This document shows positions 13,652 to 24,334 of a stretch of DNA of 64,000 nucleotides, one piece after another. The first letter of the stretch is position 1. Every line of letters begins with the position of its first letter. Source of the stretch: Kineosporiaceae bacterium (GTDB lineage: Bacteria > Actinomycetota > Actinomycetes > Actinomycetales > Kineosporiaceae); contig JAEUJN010000008.1 in the NCBI GenBank assembly GCA_016794595.1, positions 62,001 through 126,000 of the forward strand, given 5' to 3'. The notes under the pieces are model-generated. The model searched no databases. It was not told where the DNA came from and saw only the letters and a program-made list of their open reading frames with translations. The translations under genes were made by a program, and so were the position numbers.

Positions 13652-14562
13652 GCGAACGTCCTGTCCAGCAACGGGTCCGGCTGCGCTCGATCACCCCTGA
13701 GGGCGCTTACCACCGGCTGGTGCTGGACGCGGGTCAGGTGGCCCGCACCGCCCAGCCCGGCCAGTTCGTGGCCCTCAGTGTCGGGGGCGCGGACAGTGCG
13801 ATGTTGTTGCGCCGCTGCTTCTCCATCGCCGGCAGGCGCGAGGGGGGGATCGAACTGCTGATCGCCGCCCGGGGCAAGGGCAGCACCTGGCTGACCCAGC
13901 GCCGTCCGGGCACGAGCCTGGACGTGATCGGGCCGCTGGGCGGGCCGTTCCCCCCGGCGCCGCGGCGCGCGGGCGTCGTCCTCGTCGGTGGCGGGTACGG
14001 GGCAGCGCCCCTGCTGTGGTTCGCCGAGGAGCTGATCGCGCGGGGGCGGGCGGCGTCCACGGTGCAACTGGTCCTCGGCGCGGCGAGCCAGGACCGCCTG
14101 GCCGGCGTCGAGCAGGCGCGGGCGCTGGGTGCCGGGGTGCACGTGACCACGGACGACGGCAGTGCGGGGATCGCGGGCCGGGTGACCGCCGCGGTCCCCG
14201 CCGCGCTGGCCGCTGCCCGCCGGGAAGCCCCCCGGGAATCGCGGCCGGCACCGGGGAGCGCCCCCGCCGCGGGGTCGGGGTCGGCCGAGACGGCAGGCCC
14301 GCCGGTGGAGGTCTACGCCTGCGGCCCGATGGCGATGCTCCGGGCGGTCAGCGAGGTGGCAGCCGAGCACGGCTCACCCACCTGGTGCGCGGTGGAGGAG
14401 TCGATGGCCTGCGGTGTGGGGGTGTGCATGACCTGCGTGCTACCGATTCGGGGGGCCGATGGGGTGGTGCGCAACCTGCGCACCTGTACCGACGGCCCGA
14501 CGTTCGATGCGCGGGCCATCGTCTGGGATCAGATTCCCTCCCTGACCGGGGGGTCACGATGA
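13648..14562 (+). CDS. pyrK: Dihydroorotate dehydrogenase electron-transfer subunit
   Basis: PyrK carries FAD and a 2Fe-2S cluster and passes electrons from PyrD to NAD+. The 304-residue protein has a ferredoxin-reductase-type FAD domain ([10 protein letters not shown]), a nucleotide domain ([21 protein letters not shown]) and the cluster ligands Cys255, Cys260, Cys263 and Cys280 in the CX4CX2CX16C arrangement typical of PyrK. A Pro/Ala/Gly/Ser-rich insert of about 25 residues (near 195-218) lies between the nucleotide domain and the YACGPMAML segment. The GTG start overlaps the carB stop and the stop overlaps the pyrD ATG, so PyrK and PyrD are made together. Confidence 0.93.
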
Positions 14563-15548
14563 GCGCGGGGGAGAGGGCCGAGGGGACCGCCGGGGAGGTG
14601 TCCGGCGTGGACATGACCACCCACCTGGGCACCCTCGAGCTGCCCAACCCCGTGCTCACCGCCAGCGGCTGCTCGGCGGCCGGGCGCGAGCTCGACCCGT
14701 TCCTGGACGTCGCGGGCCTGGGCGCGGTGGTCACCAAGTCGATCGCCCGGGCGGCCCGGCCCGGACGGGCCACGCCGCGCATGGCCGAGACGCCCTCCGG
14801 CATGCTCAACAGCATCGGCCTGCAGGGGCCGGGCATCGAGGCCTTCCTCGCCAAGGACGTGCCCTGGTTGCGTGAGCGCGGCGCCCGGGCGGTGGTCTCG
14901 ATCGCCGGGGGCGACGCGGCCGAGTTCGCCGAACTGGCCGGCCGGCTCGCCGAGCTGGGCCCAGAGGGCGGGATCAGCGCGCTCGAGGTGAACATCTCCT
15001 GCCCCAACGTCGCCAACCGCGGGCTGGTGTTCGCCTGCGACCCCGCCGCGAGCACCCAGGTGATCGCCGGGGTGGTGGAGGTGGTCGCGGGGCGCCTGCC
15101 GGTCCTGGCCAAGCTCTCCCCGGACGTCACCGACATCGTCGAGATCGCGCGGGCCTGCCTGGACGCCGGGGCGGACGGTCTGGCGATGATCAACACCACC
15201 CTGGGGATGGTGATCGACACCGACACGCTGCGCCCGGTGCTGGCCGGGATCACCGGGGGGCTGTCGGGTCCGGCGATCCGCCCGATCGCGGTGCGCTGCA
15301 TCTACCAGGTGCACGCGGCCATGCGGGCCGGTGCGCTGCGCCCGGCGCCGATCGTCGGCATCGGGGGGGTGCGGACCGGGCTGGACGCGCTGCAGCTGGT
15401 CGCGGCGGGTGCCTGCGCCGTCCAGGTCGGGACGGCGACGTTCAACGACCCGAGTGCGCCCGAGCGCGTCCTGGGGGAGCTGCGGCATGCGCTCGCCGAG
15501 CGCGGGTTCGCCCGGTTCGTCGACGCGATCGGGAGAGCCCATGACTGA
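14559..15548 (+). CDS. pyrD: Dihydroorotate dehydrogenase class 1B, catalytic subunit
   Basis: PyrD oxidises dihydroorotate to orotate on FMN. The ATG at 14559 gives 329 residues. It has the class 1B features: an N-terminal [15 protein letters not shown], the catalytic cysteine Cys148 in [17 protein letters not shown], and the FMN phosphate motif GIGGVRTG. The pyrK gene beside it confirms an NAD+-linked heterotetramer rather than the membrane, quinone-linked class 2 enzyme found in many mycobacteria. It overlaps pyrF by 8 bases. Confidence 0.96.
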   Translation: MSAGERAEGTAGEVSGVDMTTHLGTLELPNPVLTASGCSAAGRELDPFLDVAGLGAVVTKSIARAARPGRATPRMAETPSGMLNSIGLQGPGIEAFLAKDVPWLRERGARAVVSIAGGDAAEFAELAGRLAELGPEGGISALEVNISCPNVANRGLVFACDPAASTQVIAGVVEVVAGRLPVLAKLSPDVTDIVEIARACLDAGADGLAMINTTLGMVIDTDTLRPVLAGITGGLSGPAIRPIAVRCIYQVHAAMRAGALRPAPIVGIGGVRTGLDALQLVAAGACAVQVGTATFNDPSAPERVLGELRHALAERGFARFVDAIGRAHD

Positions 15549-16395
15549 TCCGGTCCGGCGCGAGCCGTTCGGGGTGCGCCTGAGCGCCGCGATGGCCGAC
15601 CGCGGGCCCCTGTGCGTCGGGATCGATCCCCACCCGGGTCTGCTGGCCGACTGGGGCCTGGCCGATGACGTGGCCGGCCTGGAACGCTTCTCGCTCACCG
15701 TGGTCGAGGCCCTGGCCGATCGGGTGGCCGTGCTCAAACCCCAGTGCGCCTTCTTCGAACGCCACGGATCCCGGGGCGTCGCCGTCCTGGAACGCGTTCT
15801 GGCCGAAGGGATGTCAGGCGGCGCCCTGCTGATCGCCGATGCCAAGCGGGGGGACATCGGCTCGACCATGGCCGCCTACGCCGACGCCTTCGCGGGGGAG
15901 GGATCGGCCTTGGCGGCCGACGCGGTGACCGCGTCGGCCTACCTCGGGTACGAGTCGCTGCGCCCGCTGCTCGACCTCGCCGCCGCCACCGGCCGCGGGG
16001 TGTTCGTCCTCGCGCTGACCTCGAATCCCGAGGGAGCGCAGGTGCAGCACGCCCGGGGGCCCGACGGGCGCACGGTGGCCCAGGCAGTGCTGGACGCCGT
16101 CGCCACCGAGAACGCCGGCGCGACCCCGCTCGGGTCGGTCGGGGTGGTGGTCGGCGCCACGATCGGGCAGGCCGGGTCGGCTCACGACCTCAGCCGCGTC
16201 AACGGCCCCTTCCTGGCGCCGGGGATCGGCGCGCAGGGGGCCGGTCCGGCCGAGCTGCGCCAGGTCTTCGGAGCGGCCCGCTCGGCCGTGCTGCCCAGCT
16301 CGAGCCGCGAGGTGCTGCGCGGGGGGCCCGGCATCGCCGGCCTGCGCGCGGCGGCCGCGGCAACCCTGGACGAGGTGGCTGGCGCCCTGCGATGA
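15541..16395 (+). CDS. pyrF: Orotidine 5'-phosphate decarboxylase (type 2)
   Basis: PyrF decarboxylates OMP to UMP, the last step of the operon's pathway. The 284-residue length and [10 protein letters not shown] motif (Asp100, Lys102) place it in the longer type 2 family of actinobacteria. [11 protein letters not shown] at the N-terminus and the closing phosphate-binding segment LAPGIGAQG are also visible. The orotate phosphoribosyltransferase gene (pyrE) is not in this operon, which is usual for actinobacteria. The following 193 bases up to mihF contain TAGGTT (16534-16539), a plausible mihF -10 box. Confidence 0.96.
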   Translation: MTDPVRREPFGVRLSAAMADRGPLCVGIDPHPGLLADWGLADDVAGLERFSLTVVEALADRVAVLKPQCAFFERHGSRGVAVLERVLAEGMSGGALLIADAKRGDIGSTMAAYADAFAGEGSALAADAVTASAYLGYESLRPLLDLAAATGRGVFVLALTSNPEGAQVQHARGPDGRTVAQAVLDAVATENAGATPLGSVGVVVGATIGQAGSAHDLSRVNGPFLAPGIGAQGAGPAELRQVFGAARSAVLPSSSREVLRGGPGIAGLRAAAAATLDEVAGALR

Positions 16396-16588
16396 CGACC
16401 ATCGGCGCGACCGTGGGGGGTGTGGCCGCCCAGACGCCCGGTGGGCGGCGTCCCATGGCAGTGGGTGCTCAGGTGCGCACCCAGGGTCAGAGCGGATGGA
16501 CCGATCGCGTTGCCCGGCATGGCAGCGAGTGGGTAGGTTCTCACCTGCGATCTCATCGTCCGGCACCTGATCGACCGAGGTGAAACCT

Positions 16589-16903
16589 GTGGCACTGCCC
16601 CCCTTGACCCCTGAGCAGCGCACGGCTGCGCTTGCCAAGGCCGCCGAGGCGCGGCGTGCCCGCGCCGAGGTGAAGAACCGGCTGAAGTACTCGCAGGGCT
16701 CCCTCGGGGATGTCATCCGTGAGGGTCAGGCCAACGAGGTCATCGGCAAGATGAAGGTCTCGGCGCTGCTCGAGGCCATGCCCGGGGTCGGCAAGGTGCG
16801 CGCTCGCCAGATCATGGAGGAGATCGGCATCTCCGAGTCCCGGCGCGTGCGTGGCCTGGGGACCAACCAGATCGCGGCGCTCGTCGAGCGCTTCTCGCGC
16901 TGA
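16589..16903 (+). CDS. mihF: Integration host factor mIHF
   Basis: mIHF is an actinobacterial nucleoid protein that bends DNA and supports phage integration and global expression; it is unrelated to proteobacterial IHF. The 104-residue form beginning [11 protein letters not shown] at the GTG 16589 matches the family start, and AGGTG lies at a suitable distance; an upstream in-frame GTG at 16580 adds only three residues. The C-terminal helix-two-turn-helix segment [21 protein letters not shown] and RRVRGLG are intact. gmk and rpoZ follow, the common actinobacterial order. Confidence 0.95.
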   Translation: MALPPLTPEQRTAALAKAAEARRARAEVKNRLKYSQGSLGDVIREGQANEVIGKMKVSALLEAMPGVGKVRARQIMEEIGISESRRVRGLGTNQIAALVERFSR

Positions 16904-16916
16904 CCCCGGCAGCGTG

Positions 16917-17513
16917 CGTCAGGAGGCGACGGGGGCTTCCACGACCCGGTTGACGGTCCTGGCCGGGCCGACCGCGGTCGGTAAGGGCACGGTGTCGGCG
17001 GACATCCGTGAGCGGTACCCGCAGGTCTGGCTGTCCGTGTCGGCGACCACGCGTCCGCCCCGCCCCGGCGAGGTGGACGGCGTCCACTACCTCTTCGTGG
17101 ACGACGCCGAGTTCGACCGCATGATCCTGGCCAACGAGCTGCTCGAGTGGGCGACCGTGCACGGCCGGTACCGTTACGGCACCCCGCGCCGTCCGGTGCA
17201 GGAGATGGTGGGCTCGGGCCGGCCGGCGCTGCTGGAGATCGACCTGCAGGGGGCCCGCCAGGTCAGGATGCGGATGCCGGAGGCCCTCTTCGTGTTCCTG
17301 GCGCCCCCGTCCTGGCAGGAGCTGGTGCGTCGCCTGGTAGGTCGGGGCACCGAGGACGCCGCCGAGCGTGAGCGCCGACTGGCCACCGCCCGCGAGGAAC
17401 TGGCCGCCGAGTCCGAGTTCGACCTGACCATCGTCAACCACGATGTGCATGCCGCCGCCGATGAGCTCGTAGAATGCATGGGATTGCGCCCGGCGGTCAG
17501 GCCTCTCACCTGA
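16917..17513 (+). CDS. gmk: Guanylate kinase
   Basis: Gmk phosphorylates GMP to GDP. The GTG at 16917 gives 198 residues with a short variable N-terminus, then the P-loop GPTAVGKGT (18-26), [18 protein letters not shown] and [12 protein letters not shown], all family signatures. No good ribosome site precedes the GTG; a GGAGG at 16921-16925 lies just inside the gene, so the exact start is not certain. An alternative start at 16851 would overlap mihF and is rejected. Confidence 0.95.
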   Translation, partial: RQEATGASTTRLTVLAGPTAVGKGTVSADIRERYPQVWLSVSATTRPPRPGEVDGVHYLFVDDAEFDRMILANELLEWATVHGRYRYGTPRRPVQEMVGSGRPALLEIDLQGARQVRMRMPEALFVFLAPPSWQELVRRLVGRGTEDAAERERRLATAREELAAESEFDLTIVNHDVHAAADELVECMGLRPAVRPLT

Positions 17514-17545
17514 TCCGGAGCGCCTCTGCCCAGACAAGGAGCATT

Positions 17546-17809
17546 GTGTCCGGAACCGTTGCGGCGCCCGAAGGCATCACGAACCCCCCGATCGACGACC
17601 TGCTCACGGCCGCCGACTCCAAGTACGCCCTGGTGATCTACGCCGCCAAGCGGGCACGCCAGATCAACGCCTACTACTCCCAGCTGGGCGAGGGCCTGCT
17701 CGAGTACGTCGGACCGCTGGTGGAGACCCACGTGCAGGAGAAGCCGCTGTCCGTCGCCCTGCGCGAGATCAACGAGGGCCTGCTCACCGCCGAGCCCACC
17801 GAGGGCTGA
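17546..17809 (+). CDS. rpoZ: RNA polymerase omega subunit
   Basis: The omega subunit helps assemble beta' into RNA polymerase. The GTG at 17546 follows AAGGAG by 4-5 bases and gives 87 residues. [25 protein letters not shown] and the C-terminal [11 protein letters not shown] are the conserved segments of actinobacterial RpoZ. coaBC begins 3 bases after the stop. Confidence 0.96.
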   Translation: MSGTVAAPEGITNPPIDDLLTAADSKYALVIYAAKRARQINAYYSQLGEGLLEYVGPLVETHVQEKPLSVALREINEGLLTAEPTEG

Positions 17810-17812
17810 GCC

Positions 17813-19126
17813 GTGGACGGCGGGGCGCGAGCTCGCGTCGTCCTCGGGGTCAGTGGCGGGATCGCCGCGTACAAGGCGGCTGTGCTGTTGCGCCTGCTGG
17901 CCGAACGGCACGCCTGCGACGTCACCGTGATACCCACCGAGGCCGCGCTGCACTTCGTCGGCGAGGCGACCTGGGCGGCCCTGTCCGGCAGGCCGGTGTC
18001 GACCGGGGTCTGGGACGAGGTGCACCGGGTCCCGCACGTGCGCCTGGGCCAGCAGGCCGATCTGGTGCTCGTGGCCCCCGCCACCGCCGACCTGCTCGCG
18101 AGGGCAGCGCACGGCCTGGCCGACGACCTGCTGACCGCCACCCTGTTGACCGCCCGGTGCCCGGTGGTGATGGCCCCGGCGATGCACACCGAGATGTGGG
18201 AACACCCGGCCACCCAGGCGAATGTGGCGACCCTGCGGGCGCGGGGGGTCCTCGTCCTCGAGCCGGCGAGCGGCCGGCTCACCGGGGCGGACGCCGGGCC
18301 GGGACGGCTGCCCGAACCCGAGGCACTCGCCGAGGTGGCCGCGCGGGTCCTGGCCCGCGCCCGGCGGGGGGTGGACCGGCCCGCTGACCTCCTGCCGTCC
18401 GATCTGGCCGGACGCCGCGTGGTGATCAGCGCCGGCGGCACCCGCGAGCCGCTGGACCCGGTGCGTTACCTGGGTAACCGGTCCTCCGGGCGCCAGGGGT
18501 ATGCCCTGGCCTCGACGGCTGCGGCGCGCGGCGCGGACGTCGTCCTGATCTCGGCGAATGTCGAGCTGCCCGCCCCCGCGGGCGTACACGTGGTGCCGGT
18601 GGGGACCGCGCTCGAGCTGCGCGAGGCCGTGCTCGGCGCGTGCGCCGGCACCGATGACCCGGCCGGGGCGGGGCGGGCGGACGTCGTGGTGATGGCGGCG
18701 GCGGTCGCCGACTTCCGCCCGGACACGGTGGCCGACCACAAGATCAAGAAGAGTCACGACTCGGCGGACGACGACGGCGTCCCGGTCGTTCGGCTGATTC
18801 GCAACCCGGACGTCCTGGCCGAGCTCGTCCGCACCCGGGCCGCCGCGGTGATCGTCGGTTTCGCCGCCGAGACCGGGGACGCCGAGGGCGACGTCCTGGC
18901 CCACGGACGGGCCAAACTCGCGCGCAAGGGCTGTGACCTGCTGGTTGTCAACGACGTCTCGGGCGACAAGGTGTTCGGCAAGGAGGTCACCGAGGTGACC
19001 ATCCTCGACGGCGCCGGGGGAGTGCGGCCCCTGCCGGCCGCCGGCAAGGACGAGATCGCCGATGCCATCTGGGACGCCGTGCTCGCCTGGCCCGCCTCGA
19101 CGCCCACCGGTGCGCCATTAGAGTGA
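17813..19126 (+). CDS. coaBC: Bifunctional phosphopantothenoylcysteine decarboxylase / phosphopantothenate-cysteine ligase
   Basis: CoaBC performs two consecutive steps of coenzyme A synthesis. The 437-residue protein starts with GTG. The FMN-dependent decarboxylase half (about 1-190) has [12 protein letters not shown], the catalytic His in [10 protein letters not shown] and [10 protein letters not shown]. The ligase half (about 200-430) has [39 protein letters not shown] and NDVS. The gene sits between rpoZ and metK as in other actinobacteria. Confidence 0.96.
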   Translation: MDGGARARVVLGVSGGIAAYKAAVLLRLLAERHACDVTVIPTEAALHFVGEATWAALSGRPVSTGVWDEVHRVPHVRLGQQADLVLVAPATADLLARAAHGLADDLLTATLLTARCPVVMAPAMHTEMWEHPATQANVATLRARGVLVLEPASGRLTGADAGPGRLPEPEALAEVAARVLARARRGVDRPADLLPSDLAGRRVVISAGGTREPLDPVRYLGNRSSGRQGYALASTAAARGADVVLISANVELPAPAGVHVVPVGTALELREAVLGACAGTDDPAGAGRADVVVMAAAVADFRPDTVADHKIKKSHDSADDDGVPVVRLIRNPDVLAELVRTRAAAVIVGFAAETGDAEGDVLAHGRAKLARKGCDLLVVNDVSGDKVFGKEVTEVTILDGAGGVRPLPAAGKDEIADAIWDAVLAWPASTPTGAPLE

Positions 19127-19164
19127 TGTTCGAGACAGCAGCCGCTGCACCCGACGGGAGTACC

Positions 19165-20370
<1,206 letters not shown>

Positions 20371-20388
20371 GCCGGCGCGCCACCCAGG

Positions 20389-22416
20389 GTGGGCACGGGG
20401 ACGGCGGGCGGGCAGTCCGCGACGACGGGCCTGGCGGGAGCCGCCAGCCCGATCGCCCGGGTGGTGCTCGAGGTGTCCCCGGCCCACCTGGACCGGCCGT
20501 TCGACTACCTGGTGCCGGACGGCATGGGCTCCCTCGCCCGGCCCGGGGTCCGGGTGCGGGTGCGGTTCGCCGGTCAGGACGTCGACGGTTTCGTCCTGGA
20601 GCGGCGCGACACGAGTGACCACACCGGCCGGCTCAGCCCGCTCATCCGGGTCGTCTCACCCGAGCGGGTGCTCACCCCGGACGTCGCCCGGCTGGCTCGC
20701 GCGGTGGCCGACCGGTACCTCGGCACGATGCCGGACGTGCTGCGGCTCGCCGTCCCCCCGCGACACGCGGCCACCGAGGCGGCGGCGCCCCTCCAGGGAG
20801 GGCCCGAGGCCCCAACCGGTGGGGGATCCCAGCCCTGGGAGGCCTACCCCGCGGGAGCGGCGTTCCTGGCACGTCTGCGCAGGGGAGAGGCGCCCCGCGC
20901 GGTGTGGGCGGCCCTGCCGGGGGCGAGCCACTGGGCTCAGGCGCTCGCCGAGGCGTGCGAGGCGACGCTGGACTCCGGGCGTGGCGCCGTGGTCGTGCTG
21001 CCCGACCGGCGGGACGTCGATGCCCTCGACCGGGCCCTGGCCACCCGGCTCGGCCCCGGACGGCACGCCCGGCTGGAGGCCGACCTGGGCCCGGCCGAGC
21101 GCTACCGGGCCTTCCTGGCGTGCCTGCGGGGCCAGGTGAGGGTGGCGATCGGCACCCGCTCGGCGGCCTACGCCCCGATCGCCGACCTCGGCCTGGTGGC
21201 CATCTGGGACGACGGGGACGACAGCCACGCCGAGCAGCGCGCCCCCTACCCGCACTCGCGTGAGGTACTGCTGCTGCGGGCCGGGCAGGCCGGGGCCGCG
21301 GCCCTGATCGGGGGGTGGACGATCAGCGCCGAGGGGGCCTCGCTGATCGGCCGGGGGTGGGCTCGGCCGATCGAGGCCGACCGGACGGTGCGGCGCCGGG
21401 CCTGGGCCCGGGTGAGCGCGGTGCCCGATCGGGACGACGAGGGAGGACCGAGCGGAGTGCGCCTGCCCAGCCAGGCCTGGCGCGCCGTCCAGAGCGGGCT
21501 GGAGTCCGGTCCGGTGCTGATCCAGGTGCCCCGGGCCGGGTACCTGCCGGCGCTGGCCTGCGCGACCTGCCGGCGTCCGGCACGGTGTCCGCACTGTTCC
21601 GGGCCACTGCAGCTGGACGGGCCGGGCCGGTTGGGGTGTCGCTGGTGTGGGCGGACGGTGCTCGACTGGTCCTGTCCGCACTGCCGCGGGCACGCGGTCC
21701 GGGCTCGCCGGGTCGGCGCCGAGCGCACTCGGGAGGAGCTGGGACGCGCCTTTCCCGGGATGCCCGTCGTGGTCTCGCGGCCCGATCGGGAGCTGCCGCT
21801 GATCGACGAGCGGCCCGCGATCGTGGTCGCCACCCCGGGGGTCGAGCCGGTCGCCGGCGCCGGGTACGCGGCGGCGGTGTTGCTGGACGGCGACCTGCTG
21901 CTGGCCCGGGAGGATGTGCGGGCCGACGAGGACGCGCTGCGCCGGTGGTCGGCGGCGGTGGCCCTGGTCCGGTCCGGCGAGGCGGGAGGGCGAGCGGTGG
22001 TGGTGGTCTCGGACGCCGCGGCGCCTGCCGTCCAGGCTCTGGTGCGCGGCGACCCGCGCGGCTTCGCCGAGCGTTTGCTGGCCGAGCGTACGGCGGCTGA
22101 CCTGCCGCCCGCACGGACCCTCATCACGCTCGAAGGGGAGCGGTCGGCCGCCGCGGCGCTGCTGGAGGCGGCGGTGTCCGCTGAGGGCTGGCCCGAGGTC
22201 GACCGGCTGGGGCCGATCGTCATCGAGAGCGAGCCGCCTCCGGCCGAGGTCGATGTCCTGCCGGTCGACGAACCGGTGGTCCGCTGGGTGCTGCGCCTGC
22301 AGCCGTCGGACCTGCCCGCCGCGGCCCGCTGCCTGCGCGCTGCCCTGGTCGCCCGCAGCGCCCGGCGCGAGCGGGCGAGCGTGCGGGTCCGTGTCGACCC
22401 TCCCACGCCCGTCTGA
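20389..22416 (+). CDS. priA: Primosomal protein PriA (N'), helicase motifs lost
   Basis: PriA recognises stalled replication forks and reloads the replisome. The 675-residue protein has the N-terminal DNA-binding domain (RPFDYLVPDG, VRVRFAGQ) and eight zinc-binding cysteines (CATC...CPHC...CRWC...CPHC, about 391-430). The helicase core is degenerate: the Walker A position reads PGASHWAQAL with no GKT, and the DEAH position reads DDGDDSHAEQ. Loss of these motifs is known for actinobacterial PriA, which probably acts as a loader rather than a helicase. The GTG start is 18 bases after metK. A 58-base palindrome follows the stop. Confidence 0.9.
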   Translation: MGTGTAGGQSATTGLAGAASPIARVVLEVSPAHLDRPFDYLVPDGMGSLARPGVRVRVRFAGQDVDGFVLERRDTSDHTGRLSPLIRVVSPERVLTPDVARLARAVADRYLGTMPDVLRLAVPPRHAATEAAAPLQGGPEAPTGGGSQPWEAYPAGAAFLARLRRGEAPRAVWAALPGASHWAQALAEACEATLDSGRGAVVVLPDRRDVDALDRALATRLGPGRHARLEADLGPAERYRAFLACLRGQVRVAIGTRSAAYAPIADLGLVAIWDDGDDSHAEQRAPYPHSREVLLLRAGQAGAAALIGGWTISAEGASLIGRGWARPIEADRTVRRRAWARVSAVPDRDDEGGPSGVRLPSQAWRAVQSGLESGPVLIQVPRAGYLPALACATCRRPARCPHCSGPLQLDGPGRLGCRWCGRTVLDWSCPHCRGHAVRARRVGAERTREELGRAFPGMPVVVSRPDRELPLIDERPAIVVATPGVEPVAGAGYAAAVLLDGDLLLAREDVRADEDALRRWSAAVALVRSGEAGGRAVVVVSDAAAPAVQALVRGDPRGFAERLLAERTAADLPPARTLITLEGERSAAAALLEAAVSAEGWPEVDRLGPIVIESEPPPAEVDVLPVDEPVVRWVLRLQPSDLPAAARCLRAALVARSARRERASVRVRVDPPTPV

Positions 22417-22434
22417 CCACCCGACCGTCCGATC

Positions 22435-22492
22435 CCCACCCTCGTGATCATGCACTTTCGACTAGTCGAAAGTGCATGATCACGAGGGTGGG
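22435..22492. repeat. 58-base perfect palindrome (dispersed family, copy 1)
   Basis: The whole element is a perfect inverted repeat of two 29-base arms centred on ACTAGT, with the family core GTGATCATGCACTTTCGA. It fills the gap between the convergent priA and nrtR genes, 18 bases after one stop and 5 before the other. It may be a bidirectional terminator or a mobile palindrome; see copies 2-4. Confidence 0.9.
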
Positions 22493-22497
22493 TGGGG

Positions 22498-23211
22498 TCA
22501 GCGGGCGGGGGGGTGCAGCACCGCGAAGGCGTCGGTGACCTGGAGGGTGGGGCTGCGGAAGCGGAAGACGGACGCCGGGCGCCCGCCGGCCGGACCACTG
22601 CCGATGCGCTCCCCGGTGGCCTCGATCTGCTGGCGGCGGACCAGGATGCGCTGAAGGTTCGTGGCGTCCACCTCGTGCCCCAGGGCCGCCCGGTAGTAGG
22701 TGGCCAGTTCGGACATGGTGAACCGGGCCGGGGCCAGGGCGAAGCCGAGGTTGGTGTAGGAGAGCTTGGAGCGCAACCGGCGCCGGGCTGCCTCGACGAT
22801 GGCGGCGTGGTCGAAGGCCATCCGGGGAAGGTCATCGGCGGGCTGCCAGCGGGTGTCGTCCGGCACGGCCGGCTCGACGTCACCGGGGACCAGGCCCAGG
22901 TAGGTGGTGGCCAGGGTTCGCCCGGTGGGCATCCGGTGCGGGGCTCCGAGGGTCTCGAGCTGCTCCAGATGACTGAGATCGCGGACGTCGACCTTCTCGG
23001 CCAGCTGGCGGCTGATCGAGGCCTCCAGGTCCTCGCGGGCGCCCAGCCGCCCCCCCGGCAGGGCCCAGCGTCCGGCGTGTGGTGGCCGGGCCCGGCGCCA
23101 CAGCAGCACGTGCACCTGGGCCTGGCGGACCTGGAGCACGGCGGCCAGCACCTCATGGTCGAAACAGGACGCAGGACCGCCGTCGACGGGGACGGAGGTT
23201 GGCCGCGGCAC
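22498..23211 (-). CDS. nrtR: NrtR-type NAD regulator (Nudix domain + winged helix)
   Basis: NrtR proteins repress NAD synthesis and salvage genes and are released by ADP-ribose. The 237-residue protein has a Nudix-like N-terminal domain (about 18-145) and a C-terminal winged-helix segment (about 165-230, [14 protein letters not shown]). The Nudix box is degenerate: G54-x5-E60-x7-RQLAEKVDV, so the REUXEEXGU positions E, E and G are Q69, K73 and D75. Loss of hydrolase residues is the known signature of the regulator branch. Divergence from nadA-nadB-nadC supports the role. The GTG at 23211 has no ribosome site; TAGCAT lies 6 bases upstream, so the mRNA is probably leaderless. Confidence 0.85.
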   Translation of the reverse strand: MPRPTSVPVDGGPASCFDHEVLAAVLQVRQAQVHVLLWRRARPPHAGRWALPGGRLGAREDLEASISRQLAEKVDVRDLSHLEQLETLGAPHRMPTGRTLATTYLGLVPGDVEPAVPDDTRWQPADDLPRMAFDHAAIVEAARRRLRSKLSYTNLGFALAPARFTMSELATYYRAALGHEVDATNLQRILVRRQQIEATGERIGSGPAGGRPASVFRFRSPTLQVTDAFAVLHPPAR

Positions 23212-23217
23212 GGGGGG

Positions 23218-23223
23218 ATGCTA
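23218..23223 (-). promoter_or_regulatory. Candidate -10 box of leaderless nrtR
   Basis: On the minus strand TAGCAT is followed by six C and then the nrtR GTG. The spacing equals that seen upstream of hisF and pdtaR. Confidence 0.45.
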
Positions 23224-23236
23224 CCCTTGCCCGGGG

Positions 23237-23257
23237 TTATCGCCTAGTAGGCGAAAA
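23237..23257. promoter_or_regulatory. Palindromic operator candidate for NrtR
   Basis: TCGCCTAGTAGGCGA (23240-23254) is a perfect 7-1-7 palindrome and extends by two further pairs on each side after one mismatch. It lies in the 130-base nrtR-nadA gap where the -35 region of nrtR would be and about 85 bases before nadA, the expected place for an operator serving both directions. Confidence 0.55.
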
Positions 23258-23341
23258 CCATCGAGAGGGACGACCACCCGCCGACGGGTCCGCGGGACAG
23301 AACCGAGCACCACGACCGTCACCCGAGCAAGGAGAACCACG

Positions 23342-24334
23342 ATGGAGCTGGACGGCGCGCTGACCGGCGAGGACTGGGCACGTGAGGTACGGCGGCTGGC
23401 CGCCGAACGCGATGCCGTGATCCTGGCCCACAACTACCAGCTGCCCGAGATCCAGGACGTGGCCGACCACGTCGGGGATTCCCTGGCGCTGTCGCGGATC
23501 GCGGCCACGGCGCCGCAGAGCGAGATCGTCTTCTGCGGCGTCCACTTCATGGCCGAGACCGCCAAGCTGCTCTCACCCGACAAGCGGGTGTTGATCCCGG
23601 ATGCGGGCGCCGGTTGCTCGCTGGCCGACACGATCCACGTCGAGGAGCTGCGCACGTGGAAGGAGGCCAACCCGGGCGCTGTGGTCGTCGCGTATGTGAA
23701 CACCACCGCTGCGGTCAAGGCCGAGACCGACATCTGCTGCACGTCCTCCAATGCCGCTGACGTCGTGCGCTCGATCCCCGAGGACACCCCGATCCTGTTC
23801 CTGCCCGACCGTCACCTGGGTGCCCACGTGCGTCGGGTGACCGGGCGCACGAACATGCGGATCTGGGCCGGGCAGTGCCACGTGCACGAGGGCATCACCG
23901 GCTCGATGCTGGTCGAGGAACTGACCGCGGACGCCGAGGCCGACGTGCTGGTGCACCCCGAGTGCGCCTGTGCCACCCCGGCTCTGGAGCTGGTCGCCAG
24001 CGGAGTGGTCGCGCCGGAACGGGTCCGGATCCTGTCCACCGGCGGGATGGTCGAGGCGGCGTCCGGTGGGCGGCACGGCGCGCCGCGGGTGCTCGTGGCC
24101 ACCGAGACCGGCATGCTGCACCAGCTGCGCAAGCGCGACCCGGGCACCCGGTACCTGCCGGTCAGCGACAAGGCGGTCTGCCACTTCATGAAGATGATCA
24201 CTGCGGCCAAGCTGCTGACCTGCCTGCGCACCGGCAAGGACGAGGTGGACGTCGACCCGGCGATCGCCGCCGCTGCCCGCACGTCGGTCGAGCGCATGAT
24301 CGCGATCGGCCAGCCCTCGCGGGGCGGCGAGTGA
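23342..24334 (+). CDS. nadA: Quinolinate synthase
   Basis: NadA condenses iminoaspartate with dihydroxyacetone phosphate to quinolinate, using a 4Fe-4S cluster. The 330-residue protein has [20 protein letters not shown] near the N-terminus and conserved cysteines at TDICC (Cys132/133), HPECAC (Cys208/210) and LTCLRTGKD (Cys294), fitting the three-cysteine cluster arrangement. The ATG follows AAGGAG by about 8 bases. nadB starts at the stop codon (ATG in TGATG), giving a tight nadA-nadB-nadC operon. Confidence 0.96.
   Translation: MELDGALTGEDWAREVRRLAAERDAVILAHNYQLPEIQDVADHVGDSLALSRIAATAPQSEIVFCGVHFMAETAKLLSPDKRVLIPDAGAGCSLADTIHVEELRTWKEANPGAVVVAYVNTTAAVKAETDICCTSSNAADVVRSIPEDTPILFLPDRHLGAHVRRVTGRTNMRIWAGQCHVHEGITGSMLVEELTADAEADVLVHPECACATPALELVASGVVAPERVRILSTGGMVEAASGGRHGAPRVLVATETGMLHQLRKRDPGTRYLPVSDKAVCHFMKMITAAKLLTCLRTGKDEVDVDPAIAAAARTSVERMIAIGQPSRGGE

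Noticed and set aside
16392-16583. 63-codon ORF starting inside the pyrF stop (ATGA overlap)
   Set aside because: No family likeness, and it covers the probable mihF promoter; the overlap alone is weak evidence.
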